Below are positions 1-11,549 of a stretch of 64,000 bases of DNA, piece by piece. The stretch covers positions 437,103-501,102 of the forward strand of contig SJOL01006399.1 of NCBI GenBank assembly GCA_004794785.1, in the 5' to 3' direction. The notes under the pieces were generated by a model. It did no database searches and was not told where the DNA came from. It was given only the letters and a program-made list of their open reading frames with translations. Every line of letters starts with the position of its first letter. Position 1 is the first letter of the stretch. This DNA is from Opisthorchis felineus. Taxonomy: Eukaryota > Platyhelminthes > Trematoda > Opisthorchiida > Opisthorchiidae. Position numbers and translations under genes: made by a program.

Positions 1-1540
1 ACGGCCTCGGAGGTTTATGACTGCATATGTTCTCTCAAGCGCCACCGAGCCTCTGGTCCGGATGACCTCCCACCCGCATTGTTCAAAGATGGGGGTGAAG
101 TCCTCAGTCGGCACTTGTCTGATCTGTTTGCTTGTATTTGGGAAAAGGAGTCTGTCCCAGGCAACTGGGGGGAGTCGGTGATAGTGCCCATTTTCAAAAA
201 AGAGGTTCGTCGTGAGTGTGGTAACCACAGGGGAACCAGCTTGACCGTCGTCGTACCGAGACTGTTGGCGACATTCGTGCTTCGTCGCCTTACGGTGACT
301 CGTGAAACACTGACTCGAGAGCAGCAAGCGAAAATTCCGGCCAGGTAGGAGTTGCGATCACCAGACCCTCACACTTCGTTAGGTGCTAGAACAACGCCAC
401 CACAAAGAGACCCACAATTCTAGTGTTCCTGGATTTCCAAGGCGCATTCCACTCGGTTGACAGGTCTGTTCTTCTTGACACGCTCGCCCACCAAGGAATG
501 CCCTGGAACATCATGAACATAATACGTTCTTTGTATTCTCAGACTTCAAGACGTGTGAGACTATACGGCGAACTCTCCTAAAGCTTCCGTGCACAAAGTG
601 GTATCCGTCAGGGATGTCCACTCTCTCCATTCCGTTTTAACTTCGTGATCGATGAGATAATGAGACGAACGCTGGAAGGTCTCCAAAACCCTGGTGTTCA
701 AGTAGCCTGTGACGAAAACCTTGTCGATCTGGAATATGCAGACAACATCGTTCTCGCTTTCGAAGAGAAGGAGAAGGCGTAGATGTTTTTGGATGAACTG
801 GCCAATATCATCCCGTCCTTTGGTATGCACTTTGCACCCACAAAGTGTAAGGTCATTCTCGTGGACATGCAGTCACTGAGTACGCCAATTACAATCCATG
901 TACTGGAAGTTGTGCGGCGTTTTACGTATCTTGGAAGTTGTATTAGTTCTGATTGTAGTGTGACAGGTGAGGTCAATGCACGAATCTACAAGGCCCGGGT
1001 CGCGTTTGCTAACTTGAGACACCTATGGCGTCAAAGTGGTGTATCCCTGAAACTCAAGGGACGTGTTTATAAAGTTACGGTGCGGGCTATTTTGTTGTGT
1101 GGGTGTGAGACCTGGCCTGTTCGAGCAGCGTAACTGAGACGTCTTCAGGTGTTCGACAATCGCTGTCACAGAACCATAGCTCGTGTGGGTTGGTGACGGC
1201 GAATCCGTAACGGGTACTTACATTGAAGAATGTGTCCAGTACCAGAAGCTCCGTTGGTTGGGACACGTGTTGCGTATGCCGAACCATCGTTTGTCGAAGA
1301 GAATGCTGTTTTCCATGCCCAATTCAGACTGGCAGAAGCAGAGAAGTGGCCAACCCTTGACCTGGCAGAGGGGTATGAAGGAGATTACGAAACGCTTGGG
1401 TGCTGTCGGTGCTACTCGCCTTCCAGGATGGGGACCGCGTGATCCCCACGGCGCCTGGTTGGAGACGCTTCAAGATATGGCTGCCAACCGATGTCAGTGG
1501 CGTTCTTGTTGTCAGTTTCTATCCAGATTGCCTGAATGAG
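1..1540 (+). mobile_element. Degraded RTE-type non-LTR retrotransposon (reverse transcriptase remnant)
   Basis: Conceptual translation in several frames gives pieces of a non-LTR reverse transcriptase in the right order. About 30-340 holds the S-G-P-D-(D/G)-L-P start of the RT domain, then a V-P-I-F-K-K block. About 700-760 holds the eroded catalytic region; the active-site Y-A-D appears as E-Y-A-D-N in one frame. From 783 to 1130 comes the well-kept region after the palm: F-T-Y-L-G-S, A-R-V-A-F-A-N-L-R-H-L-W and C-E-T-W-P-V-R. About 1180-1540 keeps the region after the RT (W-L-G-H-V-L-R-M). This order and these motifs are typical of RTE elements of trematodes. Stops and frameshifts (near 345, 580, 780, 1131 and 1192) show it is dead. 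The 5' part lies left of the window. The family is clear; the subfamily is not determined. Confidence 0.85.
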
Positions 1541-1689
1541 TGTCCGGATGTGTAGGCATCTCGGAATGATTGTAGTAAGCTATCGCTAAGTCCCTTCCCC
1601 GTCCACCTTTATTCTTTTCTTCACAATAAGGCCTTCAAAGAAATCATGGTTGTACGGCAGCGAAGCATCGGTGTTAAACACTGATGTCA

Positions 1690-1722
1690 TGCTGTCAATG
1701 ATGACGATGATGATGATGTTTC
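1690..1722. repeat. Short ATG/ATGACG-rich microsatellite
   Basis: A run built of ATG and ACG triplets follows the 3' end of the RTE remnant and may be its eroded tail. It is short and impure. Confidence 0.45.
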
Positions 1723-1740
1723 CAGCTGTCGAAGCCAGCT

Positions 1741-2322
1741 GGAACCCAGCTGAATCTCTCGTTTGTTATGTTTGCAGGCAACTGAATGTGCTGCACCAGG
1801 CCGCCTCATGTTTCAATTTCTACGATATTCGAGATATCGCGATACATGTACATACGTAATGCACTACTCATAAGGTTGATGAAAATTCTTCGACAGCCCA
1901 CAACCGGTTTCGCCCTTCTTTGGGCTCATCAGGTAGGCGCAGTCCCCGATTTTCCGTCAACCTTATGTTCTACTTGAAACCAAATTGCACGAAATTAGCG
2001 AAGTACACTCACTTGCAAACAAACGTGTATCGCGATATCACGAATATCGTAGCAACTGAAACATGAGGCGGCCTGGTGCAGCACATTCAGACGCCCGGAA
2101 ACAACGAACGAGGGATTCAGCTGGGTTCCAGGTGAGTCTCTCGAAAAACCAAATTTGTTTGCAGATGAGTGTACTTCGCTAATTCCGTGCAATTTGGGTT
2201 CAAGTAGAACACAAGGTTGACGGAAACTCGGGGACTGTGCCTACCTGATGAGCCCCAAGAAGGGCGAAACCAGTCATGGGCTGTCGAAAAGTTTTCAGCC
2301 ATCTTATGAGTAGTGCGTTACG
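1741..2322. repeat. Fold-back repeat with order A-B-A'-B', best copy in the window
   Basis: Arm A (about 1742-1849) reappears reverse-complemented as A' (about 2023-2130). Both include a segment coding for the bases G-C-T-G-C-A-C-C-A-G-G-C-C-G-C-C-T-C or its complement, and I judge them about 90% alike by eye. Arm B (about 1860-2024) reappears reverse-complemented as B' (about 2158-2322); it carries the recognisable 'ttctttgggctcatcagg' core. The arms are therefore interleaved, not a simple hairpin. There is no protein-coding capacity. Diverged copies lie at about 8535-8890 and 32605-32905, and a fragment at about 21715-21790, so this is a dispersed family, probably a non-autonomous element. 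Confidence 0.8.
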
Positions 2323-2833
2323 AATATACATTAGATGTTGTTTTCTTTCATGTAGCAGTGGCTGTATTCCTAATGAATACTATTTCTTTCATACTAATAT
2401 ATGATTCCTTCGCAAACTAACCTCAAACTAGTCTCAAACTGCCTCAGTTGGCTTTTATGGGCACCTCATGAAAGGCTGCAAATCCGTTGGGTTGTTTATC
2501 AAAAATAACCTAAAAACTGAGTAATACGCTCAAATGTGAACAGATGCAAAGCAAATACCACGACCGAATATTTTTTTACTTATATTTACCCCAAACCGTT
2601 TTATTACCGACAGTTTAACCTGTCCAGCCTTACTGACTACAGCGAGATATATTTAGAAGTCACTAAGCTTTCTTGTGACAAAGCGTTTATTTCTATCAAG
2701 CTAGAGTTTTGCCTCATTTCATCGGTCCTCAAGTAGGCTAGCTTCAGCATTTTCGCAGATAAGAAATCCTTGTTGGTTGACCTAGGCCTTTTTTATGCAC
2801 AACAATTATTGCACATTATTTACCTAATTTCAG
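2323..2833. other. Spacer or intron of P1, nothing recognised
   Basis: AT-rich sequence without a convincing exon or repeat. It is probably intron of the upstream paralogue P1. Confidence 0.4.
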
Positions 2834-2857
2834 CCTCATCACTGTTGGCCGCTAAAG
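2834..2857 (+). CDS. P1 tail micro-exon, 24 nt, phase 1-1
   Basis: The exon sits between a 'tttcag' acceptor and a 'gtgagt' donor. Read in phase 1 it gives A-S-S-L-L-A-A-K-(G). Its length is a multiple of three, so skipping it keeps the frame. It is the likely counterpart of the 27-nt exon at 34665-34691 in P2 (A-I-Q-L-T-T-T-P-K), which also starts with Ala and ends Lys-(Gly). I place it in the 3' part of P1 because two further exons with matching phases and a stop follow within 700 bases. The splice signals and phase are seen; the assignment to P1 is inferred. Confidence 0.5.
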
Positions 2858-2942
2858 GTGAGTAATATAGCTTCTGATCAGGTTGAAGCTAATTCCTTAC
2901 TGCGAAGTTTTTGTCGCAATTGACTGGTAATTTTGTGTATAG

Positions 2943-3003
2943 TGGATTATTTCGAAAGTAATCTTCAACACCATACGACTTTTCGCCATTTAGGAGCTTA
3001 CAG
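2943..3003 (+). CDS. P1 penultimate exon, phase 1 to 2
   Basis: Acceptor 'gtgtatag', donor 'cag|gtcaac' (61 nt). It opens in phase 1, matching the end of the exon at 2834-2857 across an intron of only 85 nt, and closes in phase 2, matching the start of the terminal exon at 3344. The peptide starts V-D-Y-F-E-S-N-L and ends T-F-R-H-L-G-A-Y. A weakly similar exon with the same phases in P3 lies at 53445-53493. No function is recognised. Confidence 0.4.
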
Positions 3004-3343
3004 GTCAACATTCAAACATCGGCCATATCCAATTTTGACCAGTGAACATAGCAACTTAGTTATTAGACACAATATTCGGGCATTGTCACTCTGTCTAGAA
3101 TGTGTGTTCTCACCACGTAGGACGACTGGAGACTGAATAAGGACTAAAATCAATACATGTATGAAATGCTCCATACCTGGCCTTGAACATGGTGTAATTT
3201 ATTCGGAGTGGTCGGGCTTCTGATTCCTTGCCCATAACAGCCTACGGATTCACGTAGTCATCTTTTGTTGATACAGCAGTTTCTAGCACTGAAACATCCT
3301 TAAGTGATATACCGATACCTGTGGAATCATGTGGAATTCACAG

Positions 3344-3536
3344 TGCTCACCCAGTTTCCCTATTGACCAAACAAGTGACAGTTGCCCTCGTCAGTCGAGT
3401 ACTCAAAAAAACTGGATTGTACTCCATAATTCTCTCGGATAATTACTGGGTGGTACTACCTCCAAAGTTTTCGGACCACAACAAACCAAAAGGAAGGCTT
3501 ATTTTTGATAAACTTAGGAGTGAAATCTATCATTGA
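3344..3536 (+). CDS. P1 terminal exon with stop codon
   Basis: Acceptor 'attcacag', phase 2 start, in-frame TGA at 3534-3536. The peptide begins A-H-P-V-S-L-L-T-K-Q. The P3 terminal exon (59044) begins in the same phase with A-V-T-L-L-D-T-K-K, which argues for homology. It also shares an R-V-(V/L)-(R/K) ... W-x-x-L-P pattern and an S-E-(I/F) motif near the C terminus with the P2 terminal exon (37964-38241). No transmembrane segment or GPI signal is obvious. The rest of P1 lies left of the window. Similarity to the other two terminal exons is short, so the call is moderate. Confidence 0.45.
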
Positions 3537-3869
3537 CGTCTAAATTTAGAAATCTGCCAATCGTGAAATGTTCTTTGAACTGAACCGCGTTCAACATGCA
3601 CCACAGGGAGATGGTGGACGATGAGGTCAGTGAGTGTGATGTACCTTCACTTCTACAGGCTAGCAGACGCGGACCAGCAGCATATACCTTATTCTGGTCA
3701 GTCATAGATTTCCATTTTTTATCGAAAATAGTGCAATCCATTAAGGGGGTGAAAACTTTCAGCTTTGAACAGGAGATTAGAAATTCATGGAAGGATTGTT
3801 CCGTCTTTCCACCATGTGGATAGGCACCAGCATTGATTCTGAATGCCATTTGGGATTGCAAAAATTAAC

Positions 3870-4170
3870 ATCTGAGAAGTCGTTCCCCGATGAGCCAGTC
3901 AACACGTGTGACCGCGCGATGTGGATCCTGTGATTGGAGAATAAGCGGCGCTATATCCTGTCTAAGTGCGAGTTAATCACACTGCTGCTCAGCCGCCCGT
4001 GGCCGAATGGCTAAGTGTTCAAACTACTAGCCAGGAGGTCGCGGGTTCGAGACTCTCCGGAGTTTCGCGAGATGCGCACTGCTGATGATTCCAAATAAGG
4101 ATGAAACAGCTGTCCAGTGCTTCTCGGCTTTTCAGCATAGATTGGCTCCACTCACAGGATGAAACCTCCA
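3870..4170 (+). repeat. tRNA-derived SINE copy, most complete
   Basis: The core at about 3995-4065 looks like a Ser-type tRNA: an A-box-like 'tggccgaatggc' and a B-box 'gggttcgagact'. It continues into a tail with 'ttcgcgagatgcgcactg', 'gcttctcggcttttcagc' and 'cacaggatgaaacc'. A head of about 120 bases before the tRNA-like part is shared with the copies at about 36826-37080 and 41493-41790, so it belongs to the element. It is not a functional tRNA: there is no intact acceptor stem and no proper anticodon arm. Confidence 0.75.
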
Positions 4171-5000
4171 CAAAATTAACAAGTTTATCAAAAGCTGTTT
4201 TTGAGCTATACTTGGCTGTTTAATAGTATTTGGTTGACAAAGGCGAACCAGGATTATTTGCCATAAGCTTTCCTTGCGAATTTCTAAAGTGGGGAAGAAT
4301 CAGCGCCACATCTTCGAGACAGCCGCGGAAGGTATTGTTGAAATCAGCACGGTTACAGATAGTCTGACCAACCAAACCCTGTTTATACGGCACTTGCTTA
4401 AGAGCATTTTACGCGAAATGTTTTGGAAATTATTTGCATGATAGGTGCATTCAGATGGTCTGGTTCAAATAACAGTCACAGAACCCAGCGACTTATTTTG
4501 TCACGGACAGTCTTATCAGTCCTACTGATTCTAGTAATTAATACGCACTGCAGATTCCACAAGGACAGCGTACTGTTAGTTTGACAAATTATTCTTAGGC
4601 GAATGTACTATGAATGTACTACATCACTACGTCCAAGTTAATCATTCTCCCCTTTAAAGAATGTTTTACGTGTACGCAGCGTGTACTCTGGTAAGGTTAT
4701 GGCTACATGTGAATTTCGGATATATTGGCGATATTTACCAGCCATTGGGTTGCACTTGAACTAGCGCAAAACTTGAAGAAGGAATGTCCCAATAGCCAAT
4801 CTTGGAAGTTTTAAGCATGTTTCATATCTCGCCGACATCAGCAAGTGGTAACATCAACGTAATATTCGCAATTTGCATTCGTATGGCCACAACAAAAACA
4901 GCTTAAAAATAACATAAATCCACACACAAAAGAACGTTTTCCTTGGCATGGCCATGAGTATTAACTATTTTGTTGATGCGGTCTCACTAGTTCGCCTCAG
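4171..5000. other. Spacer between P1 and P2, expected site of the P2 promoter and first exon
   Basis: If the exon order is right, the P2 first exon with a signal peptide should lie here. A short frame M-F-Y-V-Y-A-A-C-T-L ends at a good 'gtaagg' donor (about 4662-4691), but its phase (0) does not fit the next exon, so I do not call it. No promoter element is recognised. Confidence 0.3.
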
Positions 5001-5045
5001 AAACAAAACATTCAGACCAAGAGGCACTTAGAGATACCTTCCCAG
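5001..5045 (+). CDS. P2 short exon, 45 nt, phase 1-1
   Basis: Acceptor 'cgcctcag', donor 'cccag|gtgagt'. In phase 1 it reads T-K-H-S-D-Q-E-A-L-R-D-T-F-P-(G) after a split codon. It is the first exon-like segment downstream of the P1 stop (1465 bases on). A second acceptor inside it ('acattcag', 5012) would shorten it by 12 nt and keep the frame. Confidence 0.45.
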
Positions 5046-5651
5046 GTGAGTGCCTTACAGGCGAAATTCGTTCACCTATTCTGAGTGAACTATTTGTCCC
5101 AGTGACATCAGCGATCGCTGTGGACAAGCTCCACATCTGAACCAGGAGAACGTTTTGGTAGATTAGGTGTGTGCTTTATGGGGACTCAGTAATGTGATAC
5201 TCATTCTAGTAACGTAGAAATATTTAGTACGTTCTAGTTAGTTTTTAATCTCTGGTGAATGCACATTTTCACCTATGTGGTCCTTATGTTCAACCGAAAG
5301 CTGAAGTGATGTACGTTTATGAATACTGCACGCCTGAAGATTTTTTGAAGTTCATCTATTGAGCCATTCAGTTACTGACATGTCTCATTGCGTTTGCTCT
5401 ATTGAAGTGCAGACACATAGGAGCATGCGTGTAAACCCAGTGTCATATTTAAAGTGCACGTGCTGTATGGTCACCCTTGGGCTCAAGTACAGAAGAAACA
5501 GACTATTTCTCTTCAGCCTAATGCAAGAAGTGCATAAACCCGTTTATTTATTTAACATGACATCCATAATGTCCAGTAATCTCCTGAAATCTAAGGTGAA
5601 TGAACCAAAGTAGCTACATTCATTCACCTAAATATGACGGCACTCTTTCAG

Positions 5652-5687
5652 CTGATGACGTCAATGATAGTGAAATAGCGGATGCCG
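5652..5687 (+). CDS. P2 acidic micro-exon, 36 nt, phase 1-1
   Basis: Acceptor 'ctctttcag', donor 'gccg|gtaagtg'. Only phase 1 is open, giving D-D-V-N-D-S-E-I-A-D-A after the split Ala codon. Its two ends are very like those of the micro-exons at 7652 and 8354, including the first intron bases, which suggests that exons were duplicated together with their splice sites. An acidic, probably disordered peptide. Confidence 0.6.
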
Positions 5688-7651
5688 GTAAGTGTGCCTT
5701 GTTGATATGATTAAAGTCTGCACAAATGAGTGCATTTAACTAGGAACGCTAGTTTCCCTCAACCTGAAAATAAACGCCAGTTGCTTCCGATCGAGTTCAA
5801 TGATGTTTCTCTCCCATATGTCCCATTATCCTCGGTCACATGTACAAAGTTTCAGGACCCCGATTTCTTCGAAAAAACACATCTATGAAGGCATGCAGCC
5901 GTTTTAGTCCGGGCAGTCCCCATTCCGTCTGTGAAAAAGACTCGCATAAATTCACTTCACTGCAGAAAAATACTACTTTGCCGGTTAATCGGCAAAATTA
6001 GAACCTGAAGCAACCTTTACACTTCAGGGTTAGTTGAAAAAGATTAAAACCTAAGGATCCCGTGAGGCTGCAACTGGAGAAAAGCATGTAAAAACGCTCA
6101 ATTAAATATAGGTTTTACAGAGTTTTAAACACACATCACCTTGATTTTGCCAGTCTCTCGCGTTTCTTGGCAAGATTATTCCAAATAGATCGCAAGAAAA
6201 CGGTAAATTGCCGGCTTAGAATCCCACATATTACCTGCGCGTATCATAGGTAATGATGGGATCCAAACCTTGGAACCTTGACACTCAGTACAATCATTTA
6301 ACCTTTACCCAGTAGCATGCACTCGATGAATGCTGACCACCATTTCTGAACAAGAGAACATTTCCGTCTTACAAGTGATATAGTTTCCTCGTCCGACGTC
6401 ACGCACGGCAGCACAGTATCTCACTCGGTTGTGTCTGTTGTTCTAAAAACGCCTGTCGGAACTTGCCGCCTAAACAGTCACTGTCTTGGATAAATAATCG
6501 GATTTTAAACCTACCTGGTCAGTTGGCACAGTGAATACTAGGAGTATGCCGGATATAGTCATTTAATCACTTGAGGGGGTGTAAAGAAGCCGCAAAACAA
6601 TACACTTTTACACGATATTTTACATCACGTTCTCACGAAGTAAAACTGCTTTGTACAGGAAACTGATAAATTTATTGAAATTGCAACAAGAGGAACTGTC
6701 CTTCCGAGAACTAGTTATCGTATTATTAGGGGAGGGCTGGTGATCCAAAAAGTCGTTTGCAACAAAATTACAAATGATGTGTCGGCGTCAGCCCATTCAC
6801 GGTTTTCTAACTAACGGCTTGCGCGGAAGATGACATCTGCAGACCTTTTGATAGCCGTTTACCAGCGAACCACTTAGCTAGACTGAATGGCTAATTTCTA
6901 GGTCCTGCCCCGAAGTTGATGCATTTGAATTTCAAGTACACAAAGTAGTCATGACAGTACTGTTGCCCTGACAAAAAATGAGAATCCGCAGAAGGCAAAC
7001 TCACGGAATCCACGTCGAAATTGATCACGCTTATTGAACGAGTGACTGACGTAGAAAAGAAGCAACTGCTCTTTGATAAGGCCACCTTCAATGGTCGGAA
7101 ATTTTCATTCAATATATCCGTAGTGTGGTCACCAGCATTTTCACTATGAAGTACACATATGTCGGTGGTTTGGAATACAAAATGGAACGACGTGTCAAGC
7201 TTCGCATGGTAGCAGCTATCCGGAAAAATAACTTTCAAGGAAGTTGCTGTTAGTGAGCTTCATCTTGAACCCCTGAAAATTATTCGCAAATACAGTCTTA
7301 CAGTCTCCAGTAAAAACGTGCCTGGGTATCAATGGTCGATTTCAACTCTCAAAAATCGCGTGGAATTTTATTGTCGAAATAGAGGGCAAAGCAAACAATT
7401 TAGAAGCCAAATACCATTACAGAGAAATGAGGCAGGTGAAATGGTTATACTGACAAACTGTTACGCCAAAAGCATCTGAACTGTGCGTTCATATGGTCTG
7501 CGCGCTGATAAAAAGGCCCAAAACCAGTGGACTTAATTGACGGATTTGGTTTTGGAAGTTGGGATTTTTCTAGTATCTCATTGTTTTCCAGATAAGTGAG
7601 CTGAATAAATAAGTTTTTATCAATTTGCTCCAATTCAATATCACACTTCAG

Positions 7652-7663
7652 CTGATGATGGCG
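7652..7663 (+). CDS. P2 micro-exon of only 12 nt, phase 1-1
   Basis: 'cacttcag' precedes and 'gtaagtgcg' follows the 12 bases CTGATGATGGCG, which add A-D-D-G to the acidic stretch. It looks like the 36-nt exon at 5652 with its middle deleted: same first six bases after the acceptor and nearly the same last bases and donor. Exons this small need strong splice sites, and both are strong here. Whether it is used needs RNA. Confidence 0.5.
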
Positions 7664-8353
7664 GTAAGTGCGAACTGTAAGGCCTTACATAAAAGTTACG
7701 TTAAGCTTATGACATCCACTTCCATGTGACCTTTTCTGCTCACATAAGGATGATTGCTTTTCGGAGCTTTCGGTGAAATGCCACTTTGTTTATTTCTGTT
7801 TTTATAGCCTCAAGTTGTCCGTGTTCTTATCCGATGTACGCTGCTGGTGCTTCCGCTTAAATTAAGGCTAGAGGTCTCGCTAACCTCTTCCATCCATCAA
7901 AGCTTCACCGTATTCAGTCACAGCAAACCCCATTGGATGCAGTCAATGCAATCAATGTAGTCGCTTGGTCAAAAGGAGATGAAATGGACGGATAGACTTC
8001 CACTGAGCCCTAAGGAGGACAAATACTACATGTCCATTAAAAGGGATTCAACAGGAAGGTAGAACTTTTGGGTAGAAGGCTGGAAACTTTATTACAGGCT
8101 TCGAAAATTTACACATTATGCACTAGCGATTTGCCGACCACCAACATCATAATAACGGGTAAATGTTCAAAGGTTGCGACGAAGATAGAAGTATTTGGAC
8201 TGCGCGTTCCCACAATCCATGCATCTATAACGAAGTCAAAATAAGTGAACACAATTTCTGAAAGGGGTATTTTGTTGATATCCCGTAGTATTTTCGGAGA
8301 AGTCAAGTAAGTAGGAGATCATTCAGTCCCTCTAACTTGTTCTCATATTTCAG

Positions 8354-8386
8354 ACGATGACAGTGATAATGAAGATGAAGACGGCG
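8354..8386 (+). CDS. P2 acidic micro-exon, 33 nt, phase 1-1
   Basis: Acceptor 'atatttcag', donor 'ggcg|gtaagtgtgg'. In phase 1 it encodes D-D-D-S-D-N-E-D-E-D-G, almost all acidic. The other two phases contain stops or give no comparable peptide. The end and donor match those of 7652-7663. Together with 5652 and 7652 it builds a polyacidic N-terminal segment. Confidence 0.65.
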
Positions 8387-8534
8387 GTAAGTGTGGATTA
8401 CTGATGCGAAATGAATGTCTGTCAAAAAGACCAAAAGGAGCCATAAACAGAGGGAATACTATTTTCTTGACTAAACGTACTACGCACAGGGTACGCGTAT
8501 GCGTACGTCGCAGCCCATGACCGCTTTCCTCCTT

Positions 8535-8890
8535 CTTCGTGCCTATAAGGTAGGCGAAATTCTCTGGCTTCCGTCAACCCTACGTTCTTCTTGAACCCAA
8601 ACTGTACGCAGCTAACAAAATACACTCATTTGCACACTAACGTTGCTCATGATGGACGAAGACTCGGCGCTGCATTTGGCTGATGAGCCCCAAAAAGATT
8701 GAAATCGGTCGTTGGCTGCCGAAGCTTTTTCAGTAACCTTATGAGTGGTATGTTGCGTCACGAAAATATACTGCAGTATCTCCAACATCGTATTAACCAA
8801 AACATGAAGCGGTTTTGTAGTGCACATTCAGTTCAACGAAGGCATCACAAATGATAGATTCGGCGGGATTCAGTCGAGTCTTCCTGCAAA
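8535..8890. repeat. Fold-back repeat, diverged copy
   Basis: It contains both the 'taaggtaggcgaaattc' and the reverse 'ggctgatgagccccaaaaag' parts of the family at 1741-2322, in inverted order. It is more eroded than that copy and lies in a P2 intron. Confidence 0.65.
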
Positions 8891-10128
8891 ATCAAATCAG
8901 TACGCAAATGCATGTATTTCAAGAAGAAGGAATACTACTTAATCAGTGAAACCAGCCATTCTAGAACCCGAAGCAGTTGAGTATCCGTAGAAGAACTAGT
9001 ACCTGTGCGACTTATCTTGTTCGTAGGAAATTTTCATCCAGTCTGTTTTTAATTAAATGTGACTTCCTTATTTATCCTTAGCTTAAACTCTCTAATCTGA
9101 CGTAACCGCGCATGTGCACATGTGCTTTGCAATCTGGAACGCTGGTGTGGCTATTTGTTTAGTTGTGTGAATTGTGATAATTTATGTTTACATTGCCTTC
9201 GTTTGAACAGTAATTCTGCTTTATTAGCATGAGTACCGTTGTTAGACGCATAGCTCCGGCGTCATATTGGTTCAACAACGATGCGTTTTCCAGGTTGCTG
9301 GGGTTCCCGATGGGGAAGTTTGAGTCACGCGTAGGTTTGACGGTCCCGAATATCAGAATGAAAAATTGGGTCCTAAATTCTACGGCACTAGTTAGACCAA
9401 AGTAAGCAAAATTGTACAACAAACCTCAAATGTCCACGTTCGTGGCGTCGTCAAATGCGCTGGGATGTCACCACCGGCACGTGGCAGTTTCAAGTTTCGA
9501 ATACAAGACAACTGTGAACGGAATGGTAGCTCGATATTTTATAGTTTTTTCGGTTTCGGCGGAGGTCTACAATTCTTTTTATTGTCCAGAATCGTGATCA
9601 CTTTAATGTAGATAGGGATGTTCTTGGACGCTCTACTTAACCTTCCCAACTTATGGCTTTTTTTTCGCGCAACTTCAGAAGTTTAGAATCATGTTTGTCT
9701 GTAAACATTGCACACCTTATACATTCATCTTAATCCCCATCTGTTGCGGGGAATTGATATGACCCTGGTGTAAATTTTCTACACAGTACTGACCCTCTGT
9801 CTGGAACCATCACACATGAACTGTTCTCAAAATTGATCTCACTTCATGGGGTCTTTAACAGTTGCTTCAGCAATGTAAATTATTCTTTTTGTAGAAACAC
9901 TCGTTTGTTTTAATTTCCTTCATTTTGCACATGAACACCATGTGTCAACCCAATAACTAGTCACTTCACAGATAAGCCTGCTAGTATTTTTAGGTTCTAT
10001 TAGAAGATATCTGAACTCAAACGATTCCATAATATTAAACAGGAAATGAAAAAGTGTTTTTATCCAAAAGCTTGCGGTTGTTTTCCGCTGTTCTACAATG
10101 ATTGATGATTTGCACTGTTGCGTTATAG
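8891..10128. other. P2 intron sequence, nothing recognised
   Basis: Intron between the micro-exons at 8354 and 10129. Small frames on both strands lack splice support or paralogue similarity. Confidence 0.4.
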
Positions 10129-10143
10129 TTGACGGATATTATG
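10129..10143 (+). CDS. P2 micro-exon, 15 nt, phase 1-1
   Basis: Acceptor 'gcgttatag', donor 'tatg|gtgagt'. It encodes D-G-Y-Y after the split codon. The acidic exons just upstream of the 24-nt exon region in P3 (39576-39629, ends N-A-D-Y) and P4 (60762-60836, ends Y-D-S-Y) end in the same way before a phase-1 donor, so this is probably the shortened P2 counterpart. Confidence 0.45.
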
Positions 10144-11549
10144 GTGAGTTACTGAGATATATTTTCTCTGTAGTGTGAAAGGGTGGGGTTGGCTGACTGC
10201 GAATTATGCATCTCAAAATCTCAAAGCTGGTTGGAACTTAGGCATAGACTTTGGCTTCTAAGGAATCAAGGCAATCCCAGCTTGTAAGTCTAACAAATAC
10301 TTTTGAGACCATTTTTCTCCGACAGCTTTCACCGCCGTGGTCTTATCAAGGATAATTGCAACAATTCGAGCAGAATAAAGACTATTTGAATCTTAGGTGC
10401 CATATGATCCCTTGAATATCAAAGAACAACGCCCAAAGTACAAGGTGATGGTCGGGTTTGGCGAGAAACTATATCTTCACAAACCTGAAAAAAAAACATT
10501 TTCTGGAGTAAGGGATGCACGCAATAGTTTACGTCGTAGTGTTGGATTCAAGTCACATCATTGCTGTTAAACCGTATGTAACTCTGTATTGTTTTTTTTT
10601 CGATTCGACACAGTTACTTCTGTTAATGAAACATACTGGTGGAATAGAAGCTTACAGGACGAGGCCTTTACTTTCGGAGCATTTCTCGTGTGGAGTAATA
10701 GTGTATGATCATCCGTTGCATCGGGTTCCGAGTTCACGGAAGGAGAAAACTGTCCCTAGATTTGTGGTTGACATGTCGTCCCCTAGTGTAGTAATCCCTC
10801 CGGTGCAGTACAAAACAGTGTCACACAGCATAAGGTAGTTCCTAGGGAACACTGTTTGGTGATTCAGTCAGCTGTATATTACCTAGATATTAAATGCGCA
10901 CAACAGAGCTGCACAACCGATTTGTCGTCTGCATCGGTACCACTGCTCGTAAACCAAAATCAATGATAAAAACGACTGTGATATTACGAGCTTCAGCCAC
11001 TTGCTTTGGTCATAAGCAACTCAGTTAATACGATGTTCCGACTTTGCCTCGCTAAACAATGGTAAGTCATATTAGCTTTATTGACGATGTTGCAGGTATC
11101 ATGTAAACAAGAAAGCACAAGGTCATCCCAAAACTCGTCATGTCAGCGTAAGCTTGTGTACGATTCACGTATTAGTAAATATGTTTGCTAACATATTTCA
11201 CAGACATCATGAGTTACAAAACTATGAACGCGGATAAAGTGTTATGTGAAGTTGCCTTGTTTTCAATCTTTCGCTTCACTGGCACGGGCTCTTCATTTCT
11301 GAATTCTATATAAATGGACGACGTTGAGACGTAACGTTTTCATGTATTGTGAGTGTTTCCGTGTAAAGGAATGTGTCAGAGCATGGCAGAGTATGGTGAA
11401 TAAAGTTCCTTACTAACCTTTTAAGGATACCAAGTTGTATTGTCGTTCGTTTAGGAATGAAGCTGCAATGCGCTTCCATCCTACAATGCAAGAATCACAC
11501 TAGTATAGGTCCTTCTACATTCACTAAACCCACTCTATTATTGGTGTAG

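Noticed and set aside
3995..4065. A tRNA gene
   Set aside because: The A and B boxes are recognisable, but stems do not pair well and several diverged copies with the same tail exist, so it is a SINE.
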